64,000 nucleotides of DNA from Mesorhabditis belari (GCA_958450365.1 CAUEEP010000888.1:186501-250500); one strand, 5' to 3'; shown: positions 1-12,960, numbered from the stretch's first letter. Numbers and translations are program-made. The notes: generated from the letters alone by a model not told the origin.

Positions 1-27
1 CAAGGGTTCGAATCCCCTCGGCGCAGA
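1..27 (+). tRNA. 3' end of a tRNA-like gene cut by the window edge
   Basis: The first bases carry a T-loop/B-box (GGGTTCGAATCCC) followed by an acceptor-like 3' strand. One pair of the T stem is mismatched, so this may be a pseudogene. The isotype cannot be read because the anticodon lies outside the window. Confidence 0.4.
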
Positions 28-684
28 CGTTCACCTTTCTTGCTGAAAACTTCTACCCAGGGGTAATCGAGTATGGCGAACACGAATATTTTATTAGTTT
101 TTCAAGATTTACACGATGCAAATACACGATGCTTGCAGTTAAAATTAAAGTTAAAATTAAAGTTAAAATTTTTTCATTTTGATTTTTTTACTTGCAGTTG
201 TCCGAGATAGGTTTTCGCTGTTTTGTTTTAAAGCCTTTAAATTTAAACACCTAGATAGTGCGATAGTAAATTACACCTAGATAGTAAATTTAAACACCTA
301 GACAGCGGATGCCCAGCGCAGCTGGTTAAGCTAAAAACCTTGAGACCTTGCATTTCAGTTATTTCTAGCAGCTAAAAACTTCAGAAAATTTTTATTTTGT
401 GATGTTTTTTACCACCTGTAATTTCGAAGTCAATCTGAGATGGTGAGTAGTGAATAGCTCCCTCGTCAATACCCAGAAGTACCCCAATTTTAAATGATCT
501 TTGAGACGCTTTACTCAGCTTCGACCGAAAGTTATCCAATCGAATTCCCGTAGAAATTATTAGTCACCCATAAAAATGCCTGCATTTCAAAACTAATTGC
601 CTTTTATCGGGTCAAATATTAGCGCAAATCAAGACGTTTCTTCAATTTCATCGTTTCATTTCTAAATTTTCATTTGCTCATAAA

Positions 685-3600
685 ATGGGAAGAGTTCTGG
701 AGATCCTTGAAGTCCCCGTACTCACTGCATTACTTATGGGCAAGTTTTCTAATTTTTCTATTTTATCCAAATTTTAGCAATCACTTATATTCTACTGTTT
801 ATCCTTTACTGGATACCGAAAGGACACGGGCCGATCAATTACGATTCTCTCGATGAATTCGCCGCAATATCTGACCAAATTGTGATGGTGGTGAGGCTTG
901 AGTGGGTATTTCGGATGGGTTTGGTTCAAGGCCAGACCTTTAGGATTGAAAAGATTTGGGGCAGAATCAGGACACATTTTGTACAACCGTCCAAGCCAGG
1001 AACTGATCTGAGCTCTGATCCTCCAACTGAGTTTGGATCACTCAGACACCAGAGTCAGTGTATTTAGACTAGGTCTACGAACCAGGCCATACATAGCCAG
1101 ATCACAGAGCTGACCCTGAGCTGAGCAACTCTGAACCGTTTGTTAAAACATACAAAATTCTCAACTTTAGCTCTGCTTTCTGACGCTCTTCTTGAGTCCA
1201 ATTGGTGGCTACTTTTCAGTAACGAATGATCATCTTACATGGCCGATTAGGTGAGAATCGAAGCTCTATTTCAAAAGTTACCGTATTGGTTTGTACCCAC
1301 TTTTATTAATTTAAATCATTGATCATTTCTAACCATATAGATTACTTGCAATGGCCGAGAATGTCAACCGTTTTTTACTAGCGTTTGTCGAGGGTGGTAG
1401 CTCTTTTTGTTACTATATGATGCCTAATGGGTGAGTGAGTAATCTTAAATTTAAAAAAGAACTAATTCTGCATGAATCAGTCTTGAAAGCCTTTGAATGT
1501 GCATCCTATAAAGACTTGTAACAAAAAAATCTGCTACTGCTTTTTTGCCATTGGCAATTTAAGGTTTTTTTGTGTTTTTCGCAACACGAACCCTTCTATT
1601 TTGACTATTTCGACTATCATTTGATGCAGAATAAAATTGCACGTCGAATGATACCAAAATTAACCCGAAATGTAATATCCATGCAAAATTATGATGGAAA
1701 AAGTGAAGTCCCGCCCATAATGCGCGGGGTTCAGGTTTTTAGCCAACAACTTTGCGTGGATATTACATTTTGAGTTAAGCCGGACAAGTTTCAGGAAATG
1801 CCGAAAAAAATGCCGAAAAATGAAAAAAATGGTAAAAGGAGAATTTTTGTGCGGGGTACGGTAGCGTATCCACGCTTTAGAAAGCGCGTCGCGCCGCTTT
1901 CGCGCTTTCCCTTTAAATCGTACGTAAATAGGATTCTAACTAATGGACTGGCCATTTTTCCTCTGAAAACTCTTGGTCCTATAATTTTGTCCGGCACTTT
2001 ATATCGGTAAAAGTTAAAGAAAAGAATAAAGAAACAGTGAAAGCGCTAAAAGATGGCTCAGGCGTAGAAAAACAAGTAGGTAGAAAAACATAAAAAAGGT
2101 GGTCGACTATGTTTTAAAACTTCAAAAACTACCCCTTTCTGTAAAATCCCCTAAAGCTCAAACACTATGCAGTATGAGATGATATTTTGGTATTGGGTAC
2201 GCGTGTAGCATATTGTTTATTAGAAAAACCTAAAAAAAGTGGTCGACTAGGTTTTAAAACCAAAAAAACTAGCGAAAAATTAAAGGGGTGGGGTACTTTT
2301 GGAGTACCCCAGGGCATTTTCGGCGGTACTTGAGGGGTACTGGGTGGGGGTATTCGGAATGTATATCTACGGTAAAGAAAATCAGTTTAGGAAACATTTG
2401 GAATACTTACTCGATGAAAAAAAGCTGAGTATTGAACTTTCTTTTTCACTTCCATTTTTGATATCTTTAGCTGCCCTTATTTCATTTCCTATTGGTTCGA
2501 CTACTTTGAAGAGTGGATTATGACACCGATCAATGTTTCGATTTTCTGTCAACTCTTCATATCGATCAGGTTTGTTCGATTTTAACACATTTGCGGTTTT
2601 TTGGGGGCAAAGTCGCGTAGTCGTTACTATTTTACCGATAACTTGGTGTAAATACGAAGAAAAACTAAACTATTATAGTCATTCGATAGCCCTGAATCTC
2701 CTCTTGAAAACTAATACAAAGTTGCCGGGAACTTTTTGCGATTTTTGCGATTTAAAGATATTCAGCCGTTCAACTGATTTGGTGGCAAATTCCAAATGTA
2801 AAGATATACAGTTTACTCGACGTGTAAATCGTGATCACTCGTAGTTACTCGACCAAAAACGTCGATTAATTGAGTTAATTAAATTAAGTTAATGAAATTA
2901 TGAGTAAATGGGTACTCATGCAAATATTACTCGAGTAATTACTTACAACACACTCTAATTACAAGTCATTTAACAGTTTTCACTGTCAAATTCCCAGTCG
3001 CTACTTCGCTCTCTCATACGATGGCATCTACTTTCAACAGACCAAAAAATGGCCCATCATTTACCTCATTTTTCCTTATCTCATTATCGCTATAACCACT
3101 GTTTTGAATGAGTTTTACAATGACAATGTGATCTTGTCAAATGTCGAAAATTTCATCATGATGCTTGCAATGGCAATGTGTGCACTAGACTTTTTCACGT
3201 ACAGGAAATTGCAAAAGGTTACCCTTATGAGTAATGTTTTTCTAAAAGGCACCTATTTTAGAAAATCTACCGTAATTAAACCGCCAGTTTTCATTCAATT
3301 AGCCCAAATTTAGTATCATTCGATGAGGAATCACAAGGCTCAGAGAATGATACCAAAATTGAGCTCCTTTGACGAAACGTGACTGTTTGATTACGGTAGC
3401 TTTCTAAAATAGGTATCTTTTAGCATTGTCAAAGGGTATTCTTTCAATTAAAAATTCCAAATTTCAGCTCAAACTCAGCGGTGGAAAAGTCTCAAAAGCC
3501 GAGAAACTGCTGATGATTCAAGTATGCTAATTTGAAAACTCAAAACCCTTTCTTTTCCAGATGATCATCAACTCGTTGATGGTCTTGTTCAGCAATATGT

Positions 3601-3812
3601 TTTTGTTGGTCATTGAAATTTCTATTATATTAATCGCACAAGATCGAATTTACGCTATCGCTTTTTTGGTCATCTACAAATTGATCTCTTTTATTTACGT
3701 TTTGATTGGGAGGTATGTGTATTTATTAGGGCTGTCCAGAAGTTCTTACGGTTCTCAAAGTTTCGATTTTTTAAAAAACGGCAAAGAGTTTCATCTAAAA
3801 TTTCTAGTGTAA
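685..3812 (+). CDS. 7TM chemoreceptor 1 (srg-superfamily-like), 3' end uncertain
   Basis: Serpentine receptor, probably a chemosensory GPCR in sensory neuron membranes (inferred from family resemblance). Exons by splice signal and phase: 685-739, 778-890, 1171-1250, 1341-1430, 2471-2569, 2998-3217, 3468-3521, 3561-3712. All join in frame and are hydrophobic. The end of TM3 reads RYFALSYDG, where DRY/NRF would be expected, and exon 6 ends CALDFFTYRKLQK, like the NxxTxxKL segment of srg/srx receptors. The first intron uses a GC donor. The ninth exon found in the paralogs is not recognised. Reading on past 3712 reaches a TAA at 3810-3812 inside a dispersed repeat, so the C-terminus may be replaced or lost. 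Intron 4 (1431-2470) and intron 6 (3218-3467) hold repeats. Paralog of the gene at 6888-9727. The exact family (srg, srx, srv) is not settled. Confidence 0.7.
1655..1776. repeat. small palindromic repeat in chemoreceptor intron 4
   Basis: GAAATGTAATATCCA near 1668 is matched by TGGATATTACATTTTGAG near 1757 in inverted orientation. This short hairpin-forming repeat lies inside the long fourth intron. Confidence 0.5.
2600..2735. repeat. dispersed repeat, copy 1
   Basis: A stretch with the core AGAAAAACTAAACTATTATAG followed by a CCCTGAATCTCCTCTTGAAA block recurs at 3825-3905. Both copies lie in or after the first chemoreceptor gene. The second copy sits where that gene's last exon should be. 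Confidence 0.6.
3228..3435. repeat. MITE in chemoreceptor intron 6
   Basis: Terminal segments TTTTCTAAAAGGCACCTATTTTAGAAAA and a degenerate inverted counterpart near 3405-3425 flank about 150 bases. The same family forms the element at 16112-16337 and resembles short pieces near 54488-54600 and 49788-49830. Confidence 0.6.
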
Positions 3813-6800
3813 ATTGGTGAAAATTCAAAGAAAAACTAAACTATTATAGTAATTAGATAGCCCTGAATCTCCTCTTGAAAACTAGTACAAAGTTGCCGAG
3901 AACAAAATCCTTAAAAACGAGTTGAAACCAAAAATAATCGTCTAAGGTATGGCCCACCGGTCGGTGCTAACACATTCACAACAAAGTCATTTTTGGCTTA
4001 TAAGATAGAGATTCTGAATCTGTTATTAGTTTTCGAGAAACTTTAATTTCCAAGTCAATACGGTCATCACAAAACGCTCTAAAAACTTGGATAATTGAAC
4101 CAAATTGGAGGAAAAAAAAGAGCGAAACCAAGTTTGACTTCTGTCCTAGAATAAAGTGAATAGTATTTGCTAACTAATAGACAAAATTTGATGACGATTG
4201 CTTGGTTCGATCGAGAAAAAGAGATATGACTGTTCAACGAAGCCAGCATGTATTTGGCCTTATTTTGAGGGCTAATGTGAGAGAAAATTTTCATACTTCA
4301 ACGAAAAAAAGACAAATCAAAAGAGCTAATTGAAGTTCAATTGTATCTGGATTTTAGGTCGACCAATCCTCCTAAAAGTGTTCTGAATCCTGTTTTCCAT
4401 TAGTGTTCTATAGAGCTGAGCAAGTCCACAAAGAGTAAAACACAAACACATCAACATTAGAGGCTCATTCTCTCGTCTCCACCAAGCAATCGCCATCAAA
4501 TTTTGGCTACTAGTTAGCATATATTTATAGATTATTCAGTAGAAATTTCAGATAAAAATGTCGGCTGGTTTTTAGGAGATCACAAATTTAAGAACTACAA
4601 GAACTTATGGGTCACCCTAATACCAGGGAAATACCCTCGCCGATCGCCCGATTCCAAAATAGAAGTTATAGAATTGACTATGCTAGTCACAATGGTGCAA
4701 AAATCAGCTGCCCAGACATCTTAAAATTAATAAAAGCAAGTAAAACAGTAACGACTACGCGAGTACCCGCCCAAAATGTTCGCTTTAATTTTCAAGCCAA
4801 CTCGCGAATATGTTAACATAAAGCTTACAAAGAAAGCACTCGTCCAACTTACGCGAAACTTACTAGATACTCTTGTGTACAAGTCCTTCGTGCACACCAA
4901 GAAACGCACCTATCCTCGCAAAGCAGATCTAGGGTTACGGCAGTTTTTGAAAACACAACATTTAAGCAATGCATTTAAGCATTTAAGCCATGCTCTTTCA
5001 TCTGCAAGCATTTTTAGCTTGCTATTCGTCATCTTCTTGAAGAAGCCCGACTCGAAATCTGAGTTTGCCGGGAAAACTTTGACGCTCAGACCAGCCAGCA
5101 CAACAACTTTATAAAGCTTAAAAGATAAATCACAGTTTTTTTTGATTCTCTGATAAATATTTTGTTGTACGAAGAAGTGACTGAATCACTTGAAAATTTA
5201 TGCCTTTCCCAGTGAGGTGACAAATTTTTCTTATTTCTTTGGCTCGTTATTAGTCCCCCGGCTTCTGTCCATTCCAAAAATTCCACTTAGCCTTTTTTCT
5301 AAATGAAGAAAAGCTATGAAGAAAAATTCCTCGATAAAGGAACGTTCGGAGATGTTTTTGAGCTGATCGGACATCAGCCGTGATTTTGGCAATTATTTTA
5401 AACAAACCAACTTAAGATGTTGTTTTTCAGAATCAATTCCAATTGATATTTTAGCCCAGCTGTCATCAAATATCTATTCTTTCAAAGATCGGAAAGAGGG
5501 AAAGAACTTTCAAAATGTTCGCTTGTCGAAACAGAATAAAATTGAGGTCATGGAGAAGTTGCTCTAAAAGAAAAACAAAACAAAAAGTCGAACCCTGATC
5601 TTGTAGGCTGAAGCTTAATACGTTATCCACTAGGCCACCTACAAACCCGTTTCTCCGCCAGGAAGGAGCCTTTTAAAGCATCCGTTTGACGCCAAATTCT
5701 CGATGGAAATTTACACGCCTGGAAAGTCACTTGGCAGATTTTGCTTTCGGATTCGGATTCCTCATACCCGATCCTATAAAGTGCACTAAACAAAAGACAA
5801 AAGCTGACCTCGAGTTCCTGCCTTTCCCTAGTCAGTCATCCAAATATCGTCAATCTCATTCAGATAAGGATTGATGTATCGAATAAAATGGGATTTTTGC
5901 CAAAGAGGAACTTTGAGAAAATGTGGGCGGCAATTTTCTTTCTGCTCAAAATTTGAAATACACTCTTTCTGGGGCACTCGGTTGCAAAAAGAATCATTGA
6001 AATCACTCAATGTTAAGGGTTAAAAGTCCATATCCAAATGGTCTGTGCGTACTTTGCGAGCAGGAGTCCGAATTAGGACCAATTCTCACTAAAATCAAAT
6101 TATTGGGAGTTAAGCGTAGTAAGATATCTTTTGATGAAGATTTATGTAGAAACGACTAAAGCAAAGTGGTTTATCAAGCATTTATCTTTTAGGTATGTGA
6201 TTTATCAAGTAGCAAAAGATGAAATTCGCTTTTCAGGTCAGTTTCAACCTTTAGTATCTCAGCTTAGCATTTTAGTTTAACAACAATTAAACAAACAACT
6301 AATAGACTCAAAAATGAATAGCTCAATTGATTCCCTTATCCCAAAAACCCTATTACAATTTTTACAATGGGGTACAATTTTTTAGCTTTTTTTTTCTATT
6401 CTTAAATTTTTGGGATCAATGTTGCTCGAAATTTGTTAGTATTTTTGCTATAAATTCTAAATCCTGTCAAAGCAAGAAAATTTGGTTATAGTGAGATCGG
6501 TCCCAATCCAGAGCGCTTCTCTAAATCCTGACAAGCCAATCCAGTTAGAATTGGCGATCAGAAAAGTGCCCAAATGAATCTATGAAATTATCCAATTAAG
6601 AAACAAAAAAAACCTATATTTAGTGCAAAATGTAGAGTTTCTAATTTGTAGTATAAAAATGGGTAGAAATAAGCAAAAATCAAAAATTTTTCTAAAAACA
6701 CCTCCAAGTCTTTTGTACCCAGATTTCATTGTGACATCATTTGCAAAAGAGAAAAGCCTTTAATGGAATTATTTTTAATATCGTGAGACTTTTTGGCCAA

Positions 6801-6887
6801 ATTGCGCAAATTCAATTTTGGAAATATCGCTTGAAGGAACGAAAATTGTTACGTTGTCCTCAAAATTTGCTCATTTTTATATTTTCG
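3813..6887. other. Intergenic stretch with no supported gene
   Basis: About 3 kb between two chemoreceptor genes. It contains a repeat copy (3825-3905), an imperfect inverted repeat (about 4168-4205 against 4480-4522, GCTAACTARTAGNCAAAATTTGATG) and a tRNA pseudogene. Open frames here have no recognisable domain or splice partners. Confidence 0.5.
5583..5646 (-). pseudogene. tRNA pseudogene
   Basis: The minus strand carries an A-box-like TGGCCTAGTGGATAA and a B-box GGTTCGACT with tRNA spacing. The anticodon stem does not pair, and the acceptor 3' strand is replaced by a T-rich run. It resembles a tRNA-Arg or tRNA-Leu that has lost function. Confidence 0.55.
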
Positions 6888-9727
6888 ATGTATTCAATAC
6901 TGCAATCGATTAAAAGGAATCGATTTTTGGAAAGATATCATGATCTATTGTTTGTGGCTTTGTTGACAGCTTTACTACTAGGTATTTTGGGATTTGGCTT
7001 TGTTTAGAGTACAAGTTCTACAATTTTTTCTGATCATGTATTTTGTGCTCAGTCGGAAATAGAAACGCATCCTTTCTGGCGTATCTGCTTGCCCATTTCT
7101 CTAGCAGATTTGACTAGAAGAAGTAAGACATTCAGTGCGCCAGGCAAGGTGTGTTTTTGGGCACAAAATACACCATACCGAGCACTCTATCATTACAGTA
7201 CTACAGTGAAGTACTTTGACCAAGTACCTATCGTATTATCTGATCAATTTCTATTCCATCATAATTATTTTTACTTTTATCAAAAGTTTATCTAATCAAT
7301 TTCCATTCAATTTAGGTCTATATGCCCTTTTAACAAACATCTACCTTTTCTTTTGGACCCTCTTAACTGTGCAGCCGGATATCAGTGATGAGTTGAGAGG
7401 TCAAATTGTGAATATCACATCGGCTGTGTCTTCTGGGGTAATCGTTCTGATTATACTTTTGATAGCTTTATAACTAGTTGATTTTTCGGGCAATTTCTTT
7501 ACTACGACTGACTATATTGAGTTATTCTACACTTTTATCAAAGTTCAGGTCCTACTAGCAAGTCTACCAGTAACACCAATTGCCGTTTTCTATGCGGTGA
7601 CGAATAATCGATTGTCGCTTCCAATTCGGTACTGTTTTCTCACTATTAGAATTCAATGCATTGGATTAGATTATTATCTCAGTATTACATAGTTTATAGG
7701 CAAGACTAGGGCAGGCCAAACCAGCTCATAGGTTCTGACTTGCTTAGTCGCTTGGCGTTGGCTATCTGCAGGCCTTGGTTATCAAAAAAAGTGTCTGAGC
7801 CGTCAAAAAGTCGGCTCTGGTCTGTCTTGGTTAAAACCTTTAGAATCTAATCGGACCTCCTTGGCAAGAATCACTTTAGATTACTCGCTGCCGGTGAGAA
7901 CGCTAATAAATTCGTTTACGCGCTCAGCTATGGCTCTATCTACTTCTGTGATTTATCAATTCCAAATCTAGAGTAAGAAAATTGTAAACTTAATTATTCT
8001 ACATGGATTTTGAACTCTTTTTGACTTTGACTCTTGTCTCACACTCAGTTTTAGATGCTCTGACGAGTTAACGACAACTTTCAACGATCTCTTCTTGATT
8101 GTCACCAACTATGGAGTGGTCGATATGGCCCAATATTGCCAAGTTCTCATTTCTTTGAGGTAAATCTTACTGAATCAATTATTTTCTATTATATCTTCCT
8201 AAGAAATAATTGGTTTTCTTCTTGGGTACTATTTTGGCACGGTGTCTGCTTTGCAGAGTCAAAACGTCTATGGGTTTCTCGTAAACCATGGGTTTACGAG
8301 AAAACTTTCAATCAAATACTCAAGCCAGAAACCAAGCGTGACAACTGCTTTACAAACCACAGTAGCTTTACGTCGAAACGTTGAATTTTATCTCGCCTTG
8401 CGGGATATGAATCATAAATCAGCTCGCCTTGCAAGAAAACCAGCCAACATGTGAAGGTGAATAGAAATTAAAGTATTTTGCTCTGAAGAGTCTGAATCTT
8501 ATACGTGTTATTTGGGTTGAATTAAGTTAGATTTAATTAAATACGAGAAAAGAATCGATGAGCGACTCACACAAAACAAGGCAATAAAAACAAAAGAGAA
8601 GGGGAAAGCGAAAAACGCGCCGAAAACCTAGCAAGCGCTAGCGCTAGCTCAAGCCTAAAAAAATTCCCAAAAAATGTTAAGAATAACCAACGGGAAAAAG
8701 GAGCACAAAATAGCCAAAGGCACTTATCGATTACGGTAGAACCATGGGGAACGGGGCATAAAAAGGGAAAGACTCGACCAAATACTTATTTCAGTCGTTT
8801 CTTTGTCCTTTCCTTTGACGGTGGTTACTTTCGATACACTCAACGATGGCCTTGGGCTCAACTAGCATTGCCTTATCTTTTGCGAATTGTCATTCAAAGA
8901 TTTAAAATGTTCTTCTATGATGAAGGGGATTACTTCACTTGGATCGATTATTATATTATCATGTTGCCATATTTTCTGATGTGTGCACTGGATTTTGTGA
9001 CGAATCGAAAAATGAAAGCGGTGAGTTAATTGGGTGCTGAAAATAAATGTCTCCGTCATGAAATTTGCACCAGAAAGGGGTGTGCCACTGCTTTCGAGCA
9101 CAAAGTACACTCCACTGCTTCTTTACATCCTTTGATAGTCTGACAGAGCTTTTGCTTATGCATGTTTTACTGTAGTTTCAATTTATGACGCCAAGTACTC
9201 ACAGTACTAACCAATCGAAATCAAAAGTTAATTGTTTAAACATTTTTAAACAGTTCTTGAAATCGTGCATAACACTTTTTGGCAAAGTAAAATAACTAAT
9301 TTAGCTAAAGCGATCTGGAAAAGTCTCCAGAACCGAAGCGTTGCTGATGATGCAGGTAGATCTTTTTAAGATCTATAAAAAGCCATACTCATACTGTCAA
9401 ACTTTTTATCTTTAAAGAGTTTTCCCAATTTCAGATGCTAGCCAGCACTCTCTTCACTCTCACCAACACGATTTTCGCCTATTTCATCGGCATTTTTATC
9501 AATTTCTTCTTTGGCGTCAATATTTTGGAGCTTTTCAACGAAGCGCTCTATTTCAATCAGTTTTTCCTCTTTCACTTTGTTGCTAGGTAGAATTTGGCGA
9601 AAATTTGTATCCCTCATCCAACTTCAGTGCAATAAGTGTACTGTGCTTTCGAAAACCGAGAGAACGATCAAAAACTCCAACGCAAATCACAGTTATCTCA
9701 ATGACTCCAATCCCAAGAATACATTGA
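6888..9727 (+). CDS. 7TM chemoreceptor 2 (srg-superfamily-like), apparently intact
   Basis: Nine exons join into a 340-residue serpentine receptor: 6888-6981, 7316-7437, 7549-7628, 7880-7972, 8055-8159, 8795-9020, 9305-9355, 9435-9586, 9628-9727. Every junction keeps phase and uses GT-AG. The first exon gives a short N-terminus and TM1. Exon 5 to 6 carries TM3, ending SRFFVLSFDGG. Exon 6 ends CALDFVTNRKM. The last exon gives a basic cytoplasmic tail (LCFRKPRERSK) with stop TGA at 9725-9727. Length and topology fit nematode chemoreceptors. It is the best-preserved of four related loci in the window and serves as the template for judging the others. Ligand and neuron are unknown. Family assignment is by resemblance to the srg/srx/srv group and remains moderate. 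Confidence 0.8.
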
Positions 9728-9866
9728 TGAACGATTTGAAGGAATTTTGAAATAAAGTTTTCAAAACCCTTGGATCTTTGAACAAAGTTCGCAGAGTTGA
9801 GTTTAATTTCGAATTCAAAACTTCATTCAAACTTTCCTTACTATTCAACAAGTCACAAAATATGTA

Positions 9867-10385
9867 TTGGGTTGGGGAGAATGAGTCGGCGCCCAACTTT
9901 AAAGGGACTTTTTGCACACATAAAGCCTTCTTTAAACATACGTTTGGTTTCATCAAAAGGATCCACTATTTCTCTACAAAATGACTTTTGAGAGATTCCA
10001 CAAAGCTTTTCTTTTTTGGGATTTTATGGATTCCCAAACACAGCTAATCAAAATAACAAAAGTCCGACTCATTGCTTGAACAGTTTCTTCCACATAAACC
10101 TCCTTTGGTGTGTATATAAAAAAGATAGAGCACATTCAATTACTTAAGTTGCCAAATTTGCAGGAAGATCCCACCAATGGTTTTTTCTAGATCACAGTTT
10201 GTAGTTTTTGTGAAAAAATGATCCTTTGTTGAGTTGAGGCGCTGTTTGAGTTCTCTTTTAAATATTATTTTGTAGAGAATTAGTTACCCTTCTACGGATA
10301 TCAAACGCATATCATTTGACGAAGTCGAATAGAAGTTTTAGACATTTTTTTCATTTTCGGCGCCGACTCATTCTCCCCAACCCAA
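9867..10385 (+). mobile_element. MITE A, copy 1 (519 bp)
   Basis: Starts TTGGGTTGGGGAGAATGAGT and ends with the inverted complement, flanked by TA on both sides. It has no transposase coding. A second nearly full copy lies at 11110-11629 in the opposite orientation, and degraded pieces lie at 19538-19735 and about 46170-46307. Confidence 0.85.
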
Positions 10386-11109
10386 TATATGACACAAAAA
10401 GTAGCCAAATCTTCGCCATATTTCAGTTCACATCCGGGTTTTTTTGTTTGAAAAGGGCAGAAGTCATGGAAAATTTCAATGTAGGATGAAAAAAAAGCAG
10501 TGCACTTCCCGATACGCCCAAATAAAAGCCCGGATTGCATAAAGTTTTCAAAAATCGGCGAAACACAGAAATGATTGCTCTTCTCGCCGACTGCTTTGTT
10601 GATCGTCCCTTCCAATGGTTTGATTGTTTGAAATTGTTAAATTTATCAAATATTTTTAGGTCACCGCTGATCCAACAGTTGCTCCTACAATGAATTTGAA
10701 GATTTGGATTGTTCCTAAGACAAAGCCAAGTTTGCCTAGGCTTGACAAACAACGAACCCTAAGCAATCTCTATCAATCTCTTTCTAAAAACCCAAAAATT
10801 TTAGCCTGATCAGTGTCATCTGTTTCCGAAAGCCAAAAGAGGAAAAGTAGCTCTCCCGAGCAACCACGGTGACTTCTTTTCGAACGTTTGCACCAATTGG
10901 ATGAACACTTTGATACATTGCAACATTGTTCACCCTGGGAAATCCTATAAAGTCCATGAGAATTTACAGTACAATAAATGTTATTCAGTTAAAAATTTGT
11001 TCTTTTTGCTCTTGTCTGCCTTAAAATCTGAACTTTATCTTGTTGCGGCAATTATGGCAAACCTTGTGGTATACATAGATTGACAGATCTGGTGAATCGA
11101 ATCGAATTA
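10386..11109. other. Spacer between inverted MITE copies
   Basis: No gene is supported. Bases about 10970-11075 match, in reverse complement, the end of the mariner-derived element at 22353-22905 (shared TGTTATTC and TTTTTGCTCTTGTCTGCCTT blocks), so a solo end of that transposon lies here. Confidence 0.6.
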
Positions 11110-11629
11110 TTGGGTTGGGGAGAATGAGTCGGCGCCGAAAATCAAAGAAATTTCTAAAACTTATAGCAGACTTTGTCAAATGATATGCGTTTGATATCCG
11201 TAGAAGGGTAACTAATTCTCTACAAAATAATATTTAAAAGAGAACTCAAACAGCGCCTCAACTCAACAAAGGATCATTTTTTCACAAAAACTACAAACTG
11301 TGATCTAGAAAAAACCATTGGTGGGATCTTCCTGCAAATTTGGCAACTTAAGTAATTGAATGTGCTCTATCTTTTTTATATAAACACCAAAGGAGGTTTA
11401 TGTGGAAGAAACTGTTCAAGCAATGAGTCGGACTTTTTGTCATTTTGATTAGCTGTGTTTGGGAATCCATAAAATCCCAAAAAAGAAAAGCTTTGTGGAA
11501 TCTCTCAAAAGCCATTTTGTAAAGAAATAGTGGACCATTTTGATGAAACAAGACGTGTATTTAAAGAAGGTTTTATGGGTGCAAAAAGTTTCTTTAAATT
11601 TCGGCGCCGACTCATTCTCCCCAACCTAA
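11110..11629 (-). mobile_element. MITE A, copy 2 (inverted)
   Basis: Same terminal repeats and interior as the copy at 9867-10385, read on the opposite strand, and about 520 bp long. The right flank has lost the TA. The interior shares long near-identical blocks, such as the AAACTACAAACTGTGATCTA block. Confidence 0.85.
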
Positions 11630-11659
11630 TCAAAATAGCTTCACGTAAAATCACATCTA

Positions 11660-12211
11660 CAGGGTGCGCCAAAAACTCTGTTGTTATGTCACGCGTTGGC
11701 CAAAGCTCAAAAATTGTATTTTGTTTGAGCCCAATGAAGAATATCATAGAAACTAGTAGAACTTTTAAACTATTTAGTAGTGAGATTCAATGGCATAGGT
11801 TGCTTCTGCAAAAAATTATGAAAGCTAGAAAATTTAGTACCCTATTCTGAAAGTTCAAAATTTTACTTCACCAAAAACAGATATTAAAATAATATTTTTG
11901 GATCCTAGAAAACTCATATTACATAAAAATTTATTTGCTGTTCAGCTTATACAAAAAAATGAGAACCATAGATAGTCTCAAAAAATTTTTATACTTGAAA
12001 TTCAGGCAAATCGTCCGCGACCAAACACCCTGCTTATAAATTTTTTGCTAGTAAAAGATAGAATTCCTCTGGGGACATTTTATTTGCCGCTTTTTATACG
12101 TTTCTCTTCAATATTCATAAAATAAGCTCAAAAAAATCCAAAGTTGATTGGTATTTGCCTTCAAATCTATAAATTCAGTAGGTGTGATGACAGAACTTTT
12201 GGCACACTCTA
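11660..12211. mobile_element. MITE B with GGGTGCGCC-type ends
   Basis: Left end CAGGGTGCGCCAAAAACTCTG follows a TA. The right end reads, on the minus strand, TAGAGTGTGCCAAAAGTTCTG. The ends resemble Tc1/mariner termini, but the interior has no coding. A partial relative lies at about 12460-12545. Confidence 0.65.
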
Positions 12212-12960
12212 TATAAAAGAAAATCTATCAAATTACCAAAAATCAAATCAAATATAAATGCATTTGCCAAGAGATCTATTAGGCTGATCAACTAGTTGTC
12301 CAAATTATCCGGGTCAAATAGGTCAAAGTCATTTGCTCATTTTTAGTGTCTATTTATAGCCTTTTAGAATAAAAATAAGAATAAGAAATAAGAAGAGGAA
12401 AGAAGATAAATAAGCAAATTCTGTAAAGAATTGCCCAATTGTAGAAGTTCAATTCCAGGATGATGGCGATCGGCGTATAAAAGCTGATAGGTATTTGTCC
12501 TAAAATTTATAAACCTCGTAAGTGTGGTGAGAGAACATTTAATGGATGGATGCTTTAATGGATGTGAAGGTTTTGTGTGTGCTCAATGATAAAGTAAGCC
12601 GAAATAACGCAGAGAGAATTTATTGACACTTGGACACTTTTTTACTCCCGCAAACACGCATTCTACACCAAAGCACCAAAAAACTGTATCAGTCAATTAC
12701 ACTGACCGCTTTTTAAATGTAAATTAAGTCCGCTATCAACTAATTACATTTGTGCATGATGCACGTTGAAGTTTGTTATATCGAAATTTGACTATATTTA
12801 CAAAAAATTGCTTGCAAAATCGAAACAAGCGACTAGTGTATGTGCTTAGTGTTGAGACAACAATCAAAAACGAATCTCACGAGCAACCGATCGAGTGAAT
12901 CATAAAAAAAAAGGTGAACACAATGAAGAAGTAAAGCGATGAAAACTTGGTTTTTCTCTT
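12212..12960. other. Non-coding stretch downstream of the SLC17 gene
   Basis: AT-rich sequence with the partial MITE B relative at 12460-12545 and no supported gene. The SLC17 gene on the minus strand ends at 12961. Confidence 0.5.

Noticed and set aside
4079..4520. Two minus-strand frames with a membrane-like stretch
   Set aside because: They are the two arms of an imperfect inverted repeat. No receptor motif or splice structure connects them.
5583..5646. Opal-suppressor or selenocysteine tRNA (loop reads TCA)
   Set aside because: The anticodon stem does not pair and the acceptor stem is missing, so it is a pseudogene.
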